NCBI GenBank assembly: GCA_024636555.1
Contig: JAGXGW010000011.1
Span: 1 to 40,998 of the forward strand
Direction: 5' to 3'
DNA: 40,998 nucleotides
Source: Paracoccaceae bacterium
GTDB lineage: Bacteria > Pseudomonadota > Alphaproteobacteria > Rhodobacterales > Rhodobacteraceae
Within the stretch, counting starts at the first letter, position 1; each line of letters starts with the position of its first letter. Under the pieces are notes generated by a model that saw nothing but the letters and a program-made list of their open reading frames with translations, did no database searches and was not told the origin of the DNA. Shown piece by piece: positions 31,565 to 39,834 of the stretch. The position numbers and the translations under genes were made by a program.

Positions 31565-32998
31565 ATGACCCGCTCCGTTGACATGGCCCCCCGTTCCCCG
31601 TGGGGCGGGCCCTACCTTGGAAGTGCCGCGCTGCTGGTCACAGCCTTGGCCGCTGCGATCCACGAGGTCTTCGACGCCACGTGGACATGGATCCCCGGAG
31701 GGCTTGCTTTCGTTTTCGGTTTCGTCCTGCCACAATGGCGCGCTTTGGTCCCTGCGGCGCGCACCTTGGCCGCCGTGACGCTGGTGCTGGGGTTCAGCCT
31801 GACGACAACGGGGCTGATCACGGTGGATGTACTGCACCGCGCGCTGGATCAGGCGCTCTATTTCGCGTTTTTCGTGACCATGCTGGGCGTGTTGCAGGAT
31901 ACAGCCGCGCAATCGCCGCTGATCCGGCGCTCCGGCGAGGTGATCCTGTCGCAACCGCCGGGGCGCCGCTATTCGGTGCTGACATTGGGAGGCATGCAGA
32001 TGGGCGTGCTGCTGAACCTCGGCGCGCTCAGCCTGCTGGGCACGATGATCGCGCAGGGCGTTGCCGAAAGCCGCGCGCGGACCGAGGCGCGGATCGCCGA
32101 TATCCGCTTGCGCCGGATGACGCTGGCAATGTTGCGCGGCTTCTGCACGGTGCCGCTGTGGTCGCCCACATCCATCTCGATGCCGATCGTGCTGATCGCC
32201 TTGCCGGGCCTGTCATGGCTCGATCTGGCCCCCTACGGGATCGGCGTCGCGGCGGCGCTCCTGACGCTGGGCTGGTTCGTGGACAGGCAAAGCTACCAAA
32301 GACCGCAGGTGCCTGTCGAAAATGTGCCATGGGTCAGACCGCTCTTGCCGATGCTGGCCCTGATCGCTGCGATTCCCGCCATCGGCCTTGTGGTCAGCGC
32401 GGTGATGGACCTGCGGATGATCACCGCGATCCTGATCTCGATCCCTGCCGTGGCGCTGATCTGGCGCAGCGTGCAGCACCATGGGGCAGGGAGCAGCCGT
32501 CCGGTCAGCGCCGCCGCGCACAGCCTTGTCACCGAGACACTGCCCAAGCTGCCGAATTTCCGCTCAGAAGTGGTGATTTTCGCGGCCTCCGGTGCCGTTG
32601 CGATCATCCTGCTGCCGCTGATCGACATCGCCGCGCTGGGCCGTCAGATCACCGCGCTCGGGTTCGGCGAGGGGGTCGTCATGGTGATCGGATTTCTGTG
32701 GATCTTCCTGATGGCCTTTGTCGGGATCGGCCCGATTGTCACCGTCTCGCTGCTGATGGGCGTTCTGCCCAACCTGCCGGGGTTTGATTTCGTGCCGATA
32801 CATCTCGCGCTGATGGCGCTGACCTCGTGGACATTGTCGGTGGGGATTTCACCGCTGTCGGCGGCGGTGCGGATCACGGGGCGCGCCATCGCAGTGGAAC
32901 CCGCAACGCTGGGTCTGCGCTGGAACCGCGTCTATATCGTCACCGCATCGGCACTGGTGATTGCGGTTTTGTTGCTGTCGGACCTTGCGCGCGGCTAG
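31565..32998 (+). CDS. Polytopic membrane protein of unknown function
   Basis: The 477-residue protein has about 11-13 hydrophobic helices and no clear soluble domain. Glycine/proline-rich re-entrant-like segments such as MAFVGIGPIVTVSLLMGVLP and SWTLSVGISPLSAAVRITGR, and a central FCTVPLWSPTSISMPIV, recall ion-transporter-superfamily permeases (anion or C4-dicarboxylate type). I cannot name a family. The ATG at 31565 is preceded by GAGA; an ATG at 31541 adds eight residues. It converges on the exonuclease gene with only 14 bases between stops. Confidence 0.75.
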   Translation: MTRSVDMAPRSPWGGPYLGSAALLVTALAAAIHEVFDATWTWIPGGLAFVFGFVLPQWRALVPAARTLAAVTLVLGFSLTTTGLITVDVLHRALDQALYFAFFVTMLGVLQDTAAQSPLIRRSGEVILSQPPGRRYSVLTLGGMQMGVLLNLGALSLLGTMIAQGVAESRARTEARIADIRLRRMTLAMLRGFCTVPLWSPTSISMPIVLIALPGLSWLDLAPYGIGVAAALLTLGWFVDRQSYQRPQVPVENVPWVRPLLPMLALIAAIPAIGLVVSAVMDLRMITAILISIPAVALIWRSVQHHGAGSSRPVSAAAHSLVTETLPKLPNFRSEVVIFAASGAVAIILLPLIDIAALGRQITALGFGEGVVMVIGFLWIFLMAFVGIGPIVTVSLLMGVLPNLPGFDFVPIHLALMALTSWTLSVGISPLSAAVRITGRAIAVEPATLGLRWNRVYIVTASALVIAVLLLSDLARG

Positions 32999-33012
32999 GG
33001 TGTAAAACGCCG

Positions 33013-34428
33013 TCAGCTCTTGGTGTTCAGGTCCGGCAACAGGCGTTTGTGGCGGCGCATTTCGGTCAGCACCGCGCCGAAGGTGTGCAGCCCCCGTGCC
33101 TCCAGCATCGGGATCATCCGCAGGAACACATCGCGCGTCGCGATTGCATCGCCAAGGGCGGTGTGGCGGTCTTCTTCTTTCAGCTCGATCTCCAGCCGCT
33201 CGACCAACTCGTCCAGCGTGTGGCCCTCTGTCATGCCGAACAGCACAGCCGACAGCAGCACCGTATCCAGCACCGGATTGTCGAATTCGGCCCCGATAGT
33301 GGCGGCATGGCGATGGAAAAAAGCCATGTCGAACGGGGCGTTATGGGCGACAAGCACAGCATCGCGGGCAAAGCTGTGAAAACGCCGTCCGGCGTGGGCC
33401 ATGTCGGGTGCGTCCTTGACCATCTCGTTGGTGACACCGTGCACAGCGGTCGAGCGGGCGGGGATCGGACGGCCCGGATTGACCAGCAGGTCGAGCACCT
33501 CGCCGCTGGCCTGCTGGCAGTTGACCAGACGCAGCGCACCGATCTGCACAACCTCGTCCTTGTCGGGCAGCAGGCCGGTGGTTTCGGTGTCGAAGACCAC
33601 ATAGGTCAGATCGCGCAGCGGCACTTCCAGAATATTGCCGGAGGCTTCGCGCGTGTTCATCTCGAAATCATACACGACCGGACGGGCGGGCGTGGTCTCG
33701 CGCGGGACCGGGAAGCTGAGCATATAGCCCTCGGCCTGTCCCAGATCATGCAGGGTCACATCGAACAGTTGCGCGCCATCAGCGGTGACGAGTTGCTGGT
33801 CCAGCGTAGCGCCCCCCGTATCGGCAAGGTTCTGCAGGGCGGTGCGCAGATAGGTCTCGTCGAAATAGTCGAAGATGCGCTGGCCAAGGCCCAGATGGTG
33901 CTGGTCGTCCAGCATCGCGGCGGCGTGGCCGTCATAGAGCGAGATACGGTGGTCCGGCCCCACCATCAGCACGGCGGCGGGAATGGCCGACAGGATGCGG
34001 GTCAGTTGCGCGCGCTCGGCGTGCAGCCGCGCGGTCTGGCGGGCGATATCGGCGGTCGCCTCGGTGCGCGCCTCGCCCAGCCGAGAGGTCAGGGCAGAAG
34101 CGGCGGTGGCCAGATCGCCCAGATGCCGCGCCACGGCGGTGTCGATGCCGCCGCGCATATCGGTGGCGGCGCGGGCATGCATGGCGGCGGCCAGCCGTTC
34201 GATCGGACGGGCGACCATCTCGTCGAAGACCAGCCACATCAGCGCGCAGATTCCCAGTATCGCGAATCCCGCCATAAGTCCGGCCCCGACAAAGGCGGAC
34301 CGGGCCTGCGGCAGGTCCAGCCGCGTATGGGCCACGGCCAGAGCCGCGCCAACCGCGCCGATGCAGCCAAAGGCCAGCAACGCGAAAAAGGCCAGAGTGC
34401 GCTGGCGTGGTCCCAGTCGCGCGAACAT
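33013..34428 (-). CDS. Membrane-anchored PAS-linked DEDDh exonuclease
   Basis: The 471-residue protein has two transmembrane helices (about 13-33 and 46-68), a HAMP-like stretch with coiled coil (70-140) and a PAS-like domain (about 145-230). It ends with a DnaQ-type 3'-5' exonuclease domain (about 275-450). Exonuclease motifs are VVFDTETTGL (Asp280, Glu282), VAHNAPFDMAFF and DRHTALGDAIATRD, a complete DEDDh set. Sensor-like input domains on a nuclease are unusual, but this arrangement recurs beside acetate-symporter/DUF294 genes. GGAGGGG lies upstream of the ATG; only two bases separate it from the preceding gene. Confidence 0.85.
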   Translation of the reverse strand: MFARLGPRQRTLAFFALLAFGCIGAVGAALAVAHTRLDLPQARSAFVGAGLMAGFAILGICALMWLVFDEMVARPIERLAAAMHARAATDMRGGIDTAVARHLGDLATAASALTSRLGEARTEATADIARQTARLHAERAQLTRILSAIPAAVLMVGPDHRISLYDGHAAAMLDDQHHLGLGQRIFDYFDETYLRTALQNLADTGGATLDQQLVTADGAQLFDVTLHDLGQAEGYMLSFPVPRETTPARPVVYDFEMNTREASGNILEVPLRDLTYVVFDTETTGLLPDKDEVVQIGALRLVNCQQASGEVLDLLVNPGRPIPARSTAVHGVTNEMVKDAPDMAHAGRRFHSFARDAVLVAHNAPFDMAFFHRHAATIGAEFDNPVLDTVLLSAVLFGMTEGHTLDELVERLEIELKEEDRHTALGDAIATRDVFLRMIPMLEARGLHTFGAVLTEMRRHKRLLPDLNTKS

Positions 34429-34430
34429 GT

Positions 34431-34952
34431 TTACCCCTCCTTGCAGATTGCGGCGGTGGCCGGATCATCGGCACCCGTCTGGTCCCAGCGTGTCACACGG
34501 ATACTGCCATCATCATTGAAGACCGCAGCGGGGTCCAGCAGCGCGCTCCGGCCCAAGGCGCAGTCGAACACGGCCGGACGCACTTGTACCGGTGCCCAGC
34601 GGGTAAAGACGATCACGCGGCTCAGTCGCAGGTCCGGCTGTTCGGCATTGCGCTGCACCCCTGCCACATCCACGGCGGCGAAGCGGTCCACATAGGGAAC
34701 GATATAGGTCCACGGGCTGTAAAGCGCGCTATGCTCGGCGGTCGAGATCACCTCGAAGCCTGCGGGCAGCAGGTTCAGCGTGCGCGGATACCAGCGATAT
34801 TCGTTGGCCAGACTCATCAGGATCATGCCTGCCCCCGCGCCTGCTGGAATCGCCCAGCGGGGCAGGCGCTTGCCGGTCAGGCGGTTCAGGATCATCACAA
34901 CCCCGGCGGCGGCAAAGCCTGCCGAAATGATCGTGATTATGTCGATATACAT
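34431..34952 (-). CDS. Conserved membrane-anchored protein of unknown function
   Basis: The 173-residue protein has two N-terminal hydrophobic helices (about 5-22 and 33-47) followed by a soluble domain with no recognised motif. The segment SLANEYRWYPRTLNLLPAGF and the later SRVIVFTRWAPVQVRPAVFD are distinctive but I cannot assign them. GGAGGAGGAG is the ribosome binding site. It sits tightly between the DUF294 regulator and the exonuclease, so it is probably co-expressed with them. Confidence 0.72.
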   Translation of the reverse strand: MYIDIITIISAGFAAAGVVMILNRLTGKRLPRWAIPAGAGAGMILMSLANEYRWYPRTLNLLPAGFEVISTAEHSALYSPWTYIVPYVDRFAAVDVAGVQRNAEQPDLRLSRVIVFTRWAPVQVRPAVFDCALGRSALLDPAAVFNDDGSIRVTRWDQTGADDPATAAICKEG

Positions 34953-35029
34953 TCTCGGTCTCCTCCTCCCCGCTGTCCGGGGCTATTCTCTTTCACCGCC
35001 TTGCAGCGGCAGTATTGTGTGTGACGGCC

Positions 35030-36865
35030 TCAGCCGATCACCCCGCGCCCCTGCGTGGCGGCGGATTGCATGGTCCGCACCACGACGAATGCGTCGCGCA
35101 GGTGGCTGCGCTCGAATTCGGACAAGACATTCGGCGACATGAAATTGTCAGGCTTGCCGCCCGCGCGGATCAGCGTCGCCTGATGTTCAAGCCTTGTCTG
35201 GGCGATCAGGTCATAGGCATCCAGCAGGTCGCGCCCGCCATTCTGGCTGATCTGCCCCGCGTTATGGGCCGCATCCAGCCGCGCGCGGGTATTGACCACC
35301 TCCAGCTGTCCGCGCAGCGCATAGATGCGGGCCAGATCGACAATCGGGATCACCCCGTTCAGCTTCATGTCGATGTGGTTCTTGTGCTCGCCGCTTCTCA
35401 GCGTTGCAAAGCCCCGCAGCAGTCCCAGCGGTGGCGTGTGTTTCAGCGAATTCGACACCATATGCGCCACGAAGATCGAGTTGCGCGCAGCCACTTGCAG
35501 CGTTTCGTGGTTGAGATCGTCGAACAGGGACCGCGCGCCGCCGATCGGACGCAGGTCGAACATGACCGAGGCCAGCATCTGCGCTTCGGGATTGGGCGCG
35601 TCGATCCAGCGGCGGAAATAGCCGCGCCAGACAGACACCGGCTGGCACCAGCGCGGATTGGTCGCCATCATGTCGCCGGGACAATAGAAATAGCCCGCTG
35701 CGTCCAGACCGTCGCTGACGAATTTGGCCAGAGCCGCGAAATAGGGCATGTCCGCTTCGGTGACAGCATCATCCAGCATCAGGCAATTGTCCTGATCCGA
35801 CACGCCGGTCTGTTCCTGCCGCCCCTGCGAGCCGCAGGCGAGCCACAGATAGGGCACGGGCGGTGGGCCAAATGTCTCTTCGGCAAGCGTCAGAAGGCGG
35901 CGCGTGGCGGCATCGGCAATATCGGTGATCAGCCGTGTGACCGTCTCGTGCCGGTTGCCAGCCCCCACAAGCTGCACCAGCAGGCGGGGAATGTTTGCCG
36001 TGACGGCGGCCAAAGCCTCGGGGCGTTCGGCGCGCGCGACATCGCGCACCAGCGAGGCGGTGTTGGTGGCCTGAAAACGGGTGAGGTTGGTCTGGGTGAC
36101 AATGCCGACCAGCTTGCCGTGGTCCACGACGGGGACATGGCCAAAGCGGCGCTCCATCATCATGTGGAGCACGTCGGAACCGATGGCCGAGGGCGGCAGC
36201 GTTTCGGGATCGGCGGTCATGATCTGGCGCACGGGGCAGGACGGGTCCAGCCCTTCGGCGACCACGCGGTTGTTGATATCATGCAGCGTCACGATCCCGG
36301 CCAGCTTGTCGCCATCGGTGATCCCGAGACAGGAGATGCGATGCGACCGCATCAGCCGCGCGGCATCAAGGATCGTGGTGTCGGTCGTGCAGGTGACCGG
36401 TTCGGTGGCCATCAACTGGTCCACCCGTGTTTCCGTCAGCGAGACGGGGCGGGCGGCATCGGCAGCCTCGCGGGCACGGCTGCGTGTGAAAAAACGGCGT
36501 GCGCCCTCGTTGGCGGCGATCATCGCGTGGAAATCATCCGTTGGAAGCAGCAGCAGTGTGCCGTCACTCAGTGCGCTGGCCGAGGTGCCGGTGATCCCGT
36601 CGCGCATCAGACCGCGTTCCCCAAAGGAATTGCGGGCGCTGAGATGCGAGACGATCTCGCCACTGTCCGATGTGATCTGCACCTCTCCGTCATAAATGAC
36701 ATAGAGCCCATCGCAGGGCTCGCCGTGGCGATAGATCACCGCGTCACGTTCGACCGGAACAAGCTGGAACTGTCCCGCGATACGGGTCAGATCGGCATCG
36801 GGAAAACTGTCATAGGGATGCACCGAGCCGAGAAACCGGCGCAGGTCGTCAGCGGAGCTTGGCAT
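35030..36865 (-). CDS. CNB-CBS-DUF294 putative nucleotidyltransferase regulator
   Basis: The 611-residue cytoplasmic protein has a cyclic-nucleotide-binding-like domain (about 15-120; RNSFGERGLMRDG), a tandem CBS pair (about 150-270; QLMATEPVTCTTDT and VRQIMTADPETLPPSA), a DUF294 nucleotidyltransferase-like domain (GSQGRQEQTGVSDQDNCLM) and its C-terminal helical domain. The GSxGRxExTxxSDxD motif resembles the GlnD uridylyltransferase core, so nucleotidyl transfer to a partner is possible. CBS domains suggest adenine-nucleotide sensing. The start at 36865 has AGGA eight bases upstream. It lies downstream of the symporter gene behind a hairpin, and is a likely regulator of acetate uptake. Confidence 0.88.
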   Translation of the reverse strand: MPSSADDLRRFLGSVHPYDSFPDADLTRIAGQFQLVPVERDAVIYRHGEPCDGLYVIYDGEVQITSDSGEIVSHLSARNSFGERGLMRDGITGTSASALSDGTLLLLPTDDFHAMIAANEGARRFFTRSRAREAADAARPVSLTETRVDQLMATEPVTCTTDTTILDAARLMRSHRISCLGITDGDKLAGIVTLHDINNRVVAEGLDPSCPVRQIMTADPETLPPSAIGSDVLHMMMERRFGHVPVVDHGKLVGIVTQTNLTRFQATNTASLVRDVARAERPEALAAVTANIPRLLVQLVGAGNRHETVTRLITDIADAATRRLLTLAEETFGPPPVPYLWLACGSQGRQEQTGVSDQDNCLMLDDAVTEADMPYFAALAKFVSDGLDAAGYFYCPGDMMATNPRWCQPVSVWRGYFRRWIDAPNPEAQMLASVMFDLRPIGGARSLFDDLNHETLQVAARNSIFVAHMVSNSLKHTPPLGLLRGFATLRSGEHKNHIDMKLNGVIPIVDLARIYALRGQLEVVNTRARLDAAHNAGQISQNGGRDLLDAYDLIAQTRLEHQATLIRAGGKPDNFMSPNVLSEFERSHLRDAFVVVRTMQSAATQGRGVIG

Positions 36866-36952
36866 CGAACCCATCCTTCGGGATAACCCTGTTGCTTGCG
36901 GTTACCCATGTCTAGCGCAGGTGCCGCGCCGGAACATATCAAAAAGTGAGAC

Positions 36953-36974
36953 GGGCGGCCCTTTCGGACCGCCC
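36953..36974 (-). terminator. Rho-independent terminator after the symporter gene
   Basis: On the minus strand GGGCGGTCC and GGGCCGCCC pair (one T-G wobble) around GAAA, 12 bases past the symporter stop. After GTCTCAC comes TTTTT (complement of 36941-36945). Confidence 0.75.
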
Positions 36975-36986
36975 GCTTTTGTTGGC

Positions 36987-38795
36987 TTAGTGACCTGTGG
37001 CGGCACCTGCGCCTTTCGGCACACGGATCGATTCCACCAGTTCCTGGATCTCCACCGGAGGCTCCTTGGTCATGGCCGATACGATATAGGCGGTACCGAA
37101 GTTCAGCAGGGCGCCGACTGTCCCGAAAGAGGCAGGCGCGATACCGAACAGCCAGTTGTCAGGCGTGTTGGCCAGCGTTGCCGTGCCGGGGATGAAGAAC
37201 CAGCCCAGGAACAGGAAGATGTAGATCGCTGTCGAGAACAGACCGACCAGCATCCCGGCGATTGCGCCTTCCTTGTTGATGCGCTTGGAGAAGATGCCCA
37301 TCATCAGCACAGGGAAGATCGTTGCCGCCGCCAGACCGAAGGCCAGCGCCACCACCTGAGCCGCGAAGCCCGGAGGGTTGAGACCCAGCCATGTCGCCAG
37401 CGCGATGGCAAAGCCCATCGAGACACGCGCCGCCAGAAGTTCGCCCTTTTCGCTGATGCCCGGATTGATCGAACCCTTGATCAGGTCGTGCGAAATCGCG
37501 GACGAGATTGCCAGCAACAGACCCGCCGCAGTGGACAAGGCAGCAGCCAGACCACCAGCAGCGACCAGAGCGATCACCCAACCCGGCAATGCCGCGATCT
37601 CAGGGTTTGCAAGCACCAGCATATCGCGGTCAAACTTGGTCAGCTCGTTACCGACCCAGCCACGTTCTGTAGCAATCGCCTGCAGTTCCGGGTTGGCATC
37701 GTTGTAGTACTGGATGAAGCCGTCACCGTTCTTGTCTTCGAAATCAAGCAGACCCGTGGTTCTCCACGTATTGATCCAGGACAGGTCCGGGTTGGTGTTG
37801 ATCTCCTCGAGCGAGATCGGATCACCGGCAAGGGCTTGGCCCGTGACAGCGTTTGGCCAGAAGGTCGAGGTGATGTTCAAGCGCGCCATCGAGCCCACGG
37901 CAGGTGCCACGGTGTAAAGCAGTGCGATGAAAACCAGCGCCCAACCAGCCGACCAACGTGCGTCGGCAACCTTCGGCACGGTGAAGAAACGGATGATCAC
38001 GTGCGGCAGACCCGCAGTACCGATCATCAGCGACATCGTGAAGAACACCATGTTCAGCGTCGATGTCGAATGTGCGGTGTACTGGCTAAAGCCAAGTTCC
38101 ATCACCACTTCGTCAAGCTTGGTCAGGAAGTACATATCACCGCCTGATGGCGCGTAGGTACCGATCAGACCCAGTTGCGGCAGGATAGAGCCTGTCATCT
38201 GCAACGAGATGAACAACGCCGGGATCGTATAGGCGGTGATAAGAACGCAATATTGTGCGACCTGCGTGTATGTGATGCCCTTCATCCCGCCGAAAACGGC
38301 ATAGGCAAAAACGATCGTCGCGCCGATGTAAAGGCCGGTGTCGGTCGATACTTCGAGGAAACGCGCAAAGGTCACCCCCACGCCGCGCATCTGCCCGATC
38401 ACATATGTGACCGAGATCACGATCAAACAGATAACCGCAACAACACGTGCGCCGTTGGAATAGAAACGGTCGCCCACAAATTCCGGCACGGTGAACTTGC
38501 CGAACTTGCGCAGATATGGTGCCAAAAGCAGCGCCAAAAGCACATAGCCGCCGGTCCAGCCCATCAGGAAGGTCGAGTTGTCATACCCGACGAAGGCGAT
38601 CAAACCCGCCATCGAGATGAACGACGCCGCCGACATCCAGTCTGCCGCCGTCGCCATGCCGTTCAACACGGGCGGAACGCCCTGTCCGGCTGCATAGAAT
38701 TCCGCGGTCGAGCCGGCACGGGCCCAGATCGCGATGCCGATGTAGAGCGCAAAGGATGCGCCCACCACCAGCAGGTTGAGTGTATACTGATCCAT
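36987..38795 (-). CDS. Sodium:solute symporter, VC_2705 subfamily (acetate permease-like)
   Basis: The 602-residue symporter has about 13 helices. STAEFYAAGQGVPPVLNGMA, AADWMSAASFISMAG and GGLAAALSTAAGLLLAISSA are conserved in the SSS family including ActP. The longer form and the preceding DUF4212 gene mark the two-component VC_2705 type. A long loop at about residues 325-400 contains DKNGDGFI (354-361), resembling an EF-hand calcium loop. AGGGGA precedes the start. Neighbouring acs and adk suggest acetate or another short monocarboxylate as substrate. Confidence 0.9.
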   Translation of the reverse strand: MDQYTLNLLVVGASFALYIGIAIWARAGSTAEFYAAGQGVPPVLNGMATAADWMSAASFISMAGLIAFVGYDNSTFLMGWTGGYVLLALLLAPYLRKFGKFTVPEFVGDRFYSNGARVVAVICLIVISVTYVIGQMRGVGVTFARFLEVSTDTGLYIGATIVFAYAVFGGMKGITYTQVAQYCVLITAYTIPALFISLQMTGSILPQLGLIGTYAPSGGDMYFLTKLDEVVMELGFSQYTAHSTSTLNMVFFTMSLMIGTAGLPHVIIRFFTVPKVADARWSAGWALVFIALLYTVAPAVGSMARLNITSTFWPNAVTGQALAGDPISLEEINTNPDLSWINTWRTTGLLDFEDKNGDGFIQYYNDANPELQAIATERGWVGNELTKFDRDMLVLANPEIAALPGWVIALVAAGGLAAALSTAAGLLLAISSAISHDLIKGSINPGISEKGELLAARVSMGFAIALATWLGLNPPGFAAQVVALAFGLAAATIFPVLMMGIFSKRINKEGAIAGMLVGLFSTAIYIFLFLGWFFIPGTATLANTPDNWLFGIAPASFGTVGALLNFGTAYIVSAMTKEPPVEIQELVESIRVPKGAGAATGH

Positions 38796-38816
38796 GGTTT
38801 CCCCTGTCCCTAAATC

Positions 38817-39077
38817 TTATTCTTCAACGCCGTGTTCAGCGTCGAGTTTGTTCATGCGCCAGGCGTAGAAAAAGATCAGCGCGAGGAATGCATAGATCGA
38901 ACCTTGCTGGGCAAACCAGAAGCCGAGATCGGCACCGCCGATGTAGATGCCCATCAGCAAGGGCCGCAGGATGATGCCGAACCCGAAGGATACGGTCGCC
39001 CAGATGACGAGGCTTATAAGAATGATCCGCACATTTGCGGCCCAGTAGGCGTTATTGTCTTTCGAGTCTTCTGCCAT
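38817..39077 (-). CDS. DUF4212 symporter small subunit
   Basis: The 86-residue protein has two transmembrane helices (ISLVIWATVSFGFGIIL and SIYAFLALIFFYAW) joined by a short loop with LLMGIYIGGADLGFWFAQQG, the family signature. It is the obligate small partner of VC_2705-type sodium:solute symporters, and the large subunit follows 21 bases later. The ribosome binding site GGGAGGA is strong. The N- and C-termini are charged and cytoplasmic. Confidence 0.9.
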   Translation of the reverse strand: MAEDSKDNNAYWAANVRIILISLVIWATVSFGFGIILRPLLMGIYIGGADLGFWFAQQGSIYAFLALIFFYAWRMNKLDAEHGVEE

Positions 39078-39141
39078 GAAGGCATCCTCCCTAGTTGCAC
39101 GTTTCCGAAAAGCGCGGGGATGCCGCGCCTTCCCCTCCCGA

Positions 39142-39834
39142 TTACGCGATGGCCTTTTGGACGATCGCGCTCAGCCCTTCGGCGATCTGCCCGATCCCGC
39201 CCATGGCGTCGATCCGCTGCAGAGTGCCTTGTTCCTCGTAGTAAGCGATCAGCGGGGCGGTCTGGGCGTGATACGCCGCCAGACGCTGGCCCACAGTGGC
39301 CGCATTGTCGTCGGCGCGGCGCGTCATGGACATGCCGCCGCATTTGTCGCAGGTGCCCGCCACGGCAGGCATCTTGTAAAGATCGTGATAGCCCTCGCCG
39401 CAGGTGCCGCAGGTATAGCGACCCGCGACCCGGGTCACCATTTCCGCATCATCCACCTCCAGCGAGATGGCCGCGTTGATCCGCTGGCCCGACTGGGACA
39501 GCAATCCGTCCAGCGCCTGTGCCTGCACCGTGGTGCGCGGAAAGCCGTCAAGGATCACGCCCTGCGCGGTATCCGGCTCTGACAGACGGTCCTTGAGAAT
39601 GGCCAGCACGATCTCGTCGCTGACCAGCCCGCCCGCCGCCATCACGGCCTTTGCAGCAAGGCCCGCCTCGGTGCCAGCCGCGACAGCCGCGCGCAAAAGA
39701 TCGCCGGTGGAGAGTTGCACAAGCCCGAAACGCTCCTGCAACATCCGCGCTTGGGTCCCCTTGCCCGCCCCCGGAGGGCCGAGCAGGATCAGGACAGCGG
39801 GGCGGGTCATGGTGTGCATAGCAGCCGCGCTCAT
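39142..39834 (-). CDS. adk: Adenylate kinase with zinc-type lid
   Basis: The 230-residue enzyme interconverts AMP, ADP and [15 protein letters not shown] is the P-loop; [13 protein letters not shown] and [13 protein letters not shown] are AMP- and ATP-side segments. The lid carries four cysteines in [13 protein letters not shown] and AGTCDKCGG, a zinc lid. The start at 39834 overlaps the acs stop by 4 bases; ATG codons at 39819 and 39810 would give more typical N-termini. Coupling to acetyl-CoA synthetase makes sense because that enzyme releases AMP. Whether the usual ribosomal-operon adk also exists cannot be seen. Confidence 0.9.
   Translation of the reverse strand: MSAAAMHTMTRPAVLILLGPPGAGKGTQARMLQERFGLVQLSTGDLLRAAVAAGTEAGLAAKAVMAAGGLVSDEIVLAILKDRLSEPDTAQGVILDGFPRTTVQAQALDGLLSQSGQRINAAISLEVDDAEMVTRVAGRYTCGTCGEGYHDLYKMPAVAGTCDKCGGMSMTRRADDNAATVGQRLAAYHAQTAPLIAYYEEQGTLQRIDAMGGIGQIAEGLSAIVQKAIA

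Noticed and set aside
32827-34695. A 622-codon plus-strand open frame
   Set aside because: It is antisense to the exonuclease and the small membrane protein gene, has no recognisable motif and no ribosome binding site.
35015-36886. A 623-codon plus-strand open frame
   Set aside because: It is antisense to the CNB-CBS-DUF294 gene, which shows unmistakable domains; the antisense product is low-complexity His/Gln/Arg/Gly.
36931-36960. Another GGAAC near 36931
   Set aside because: It points toward no gene start on the plus strand and has no CGTT-like partner at the right spacing.
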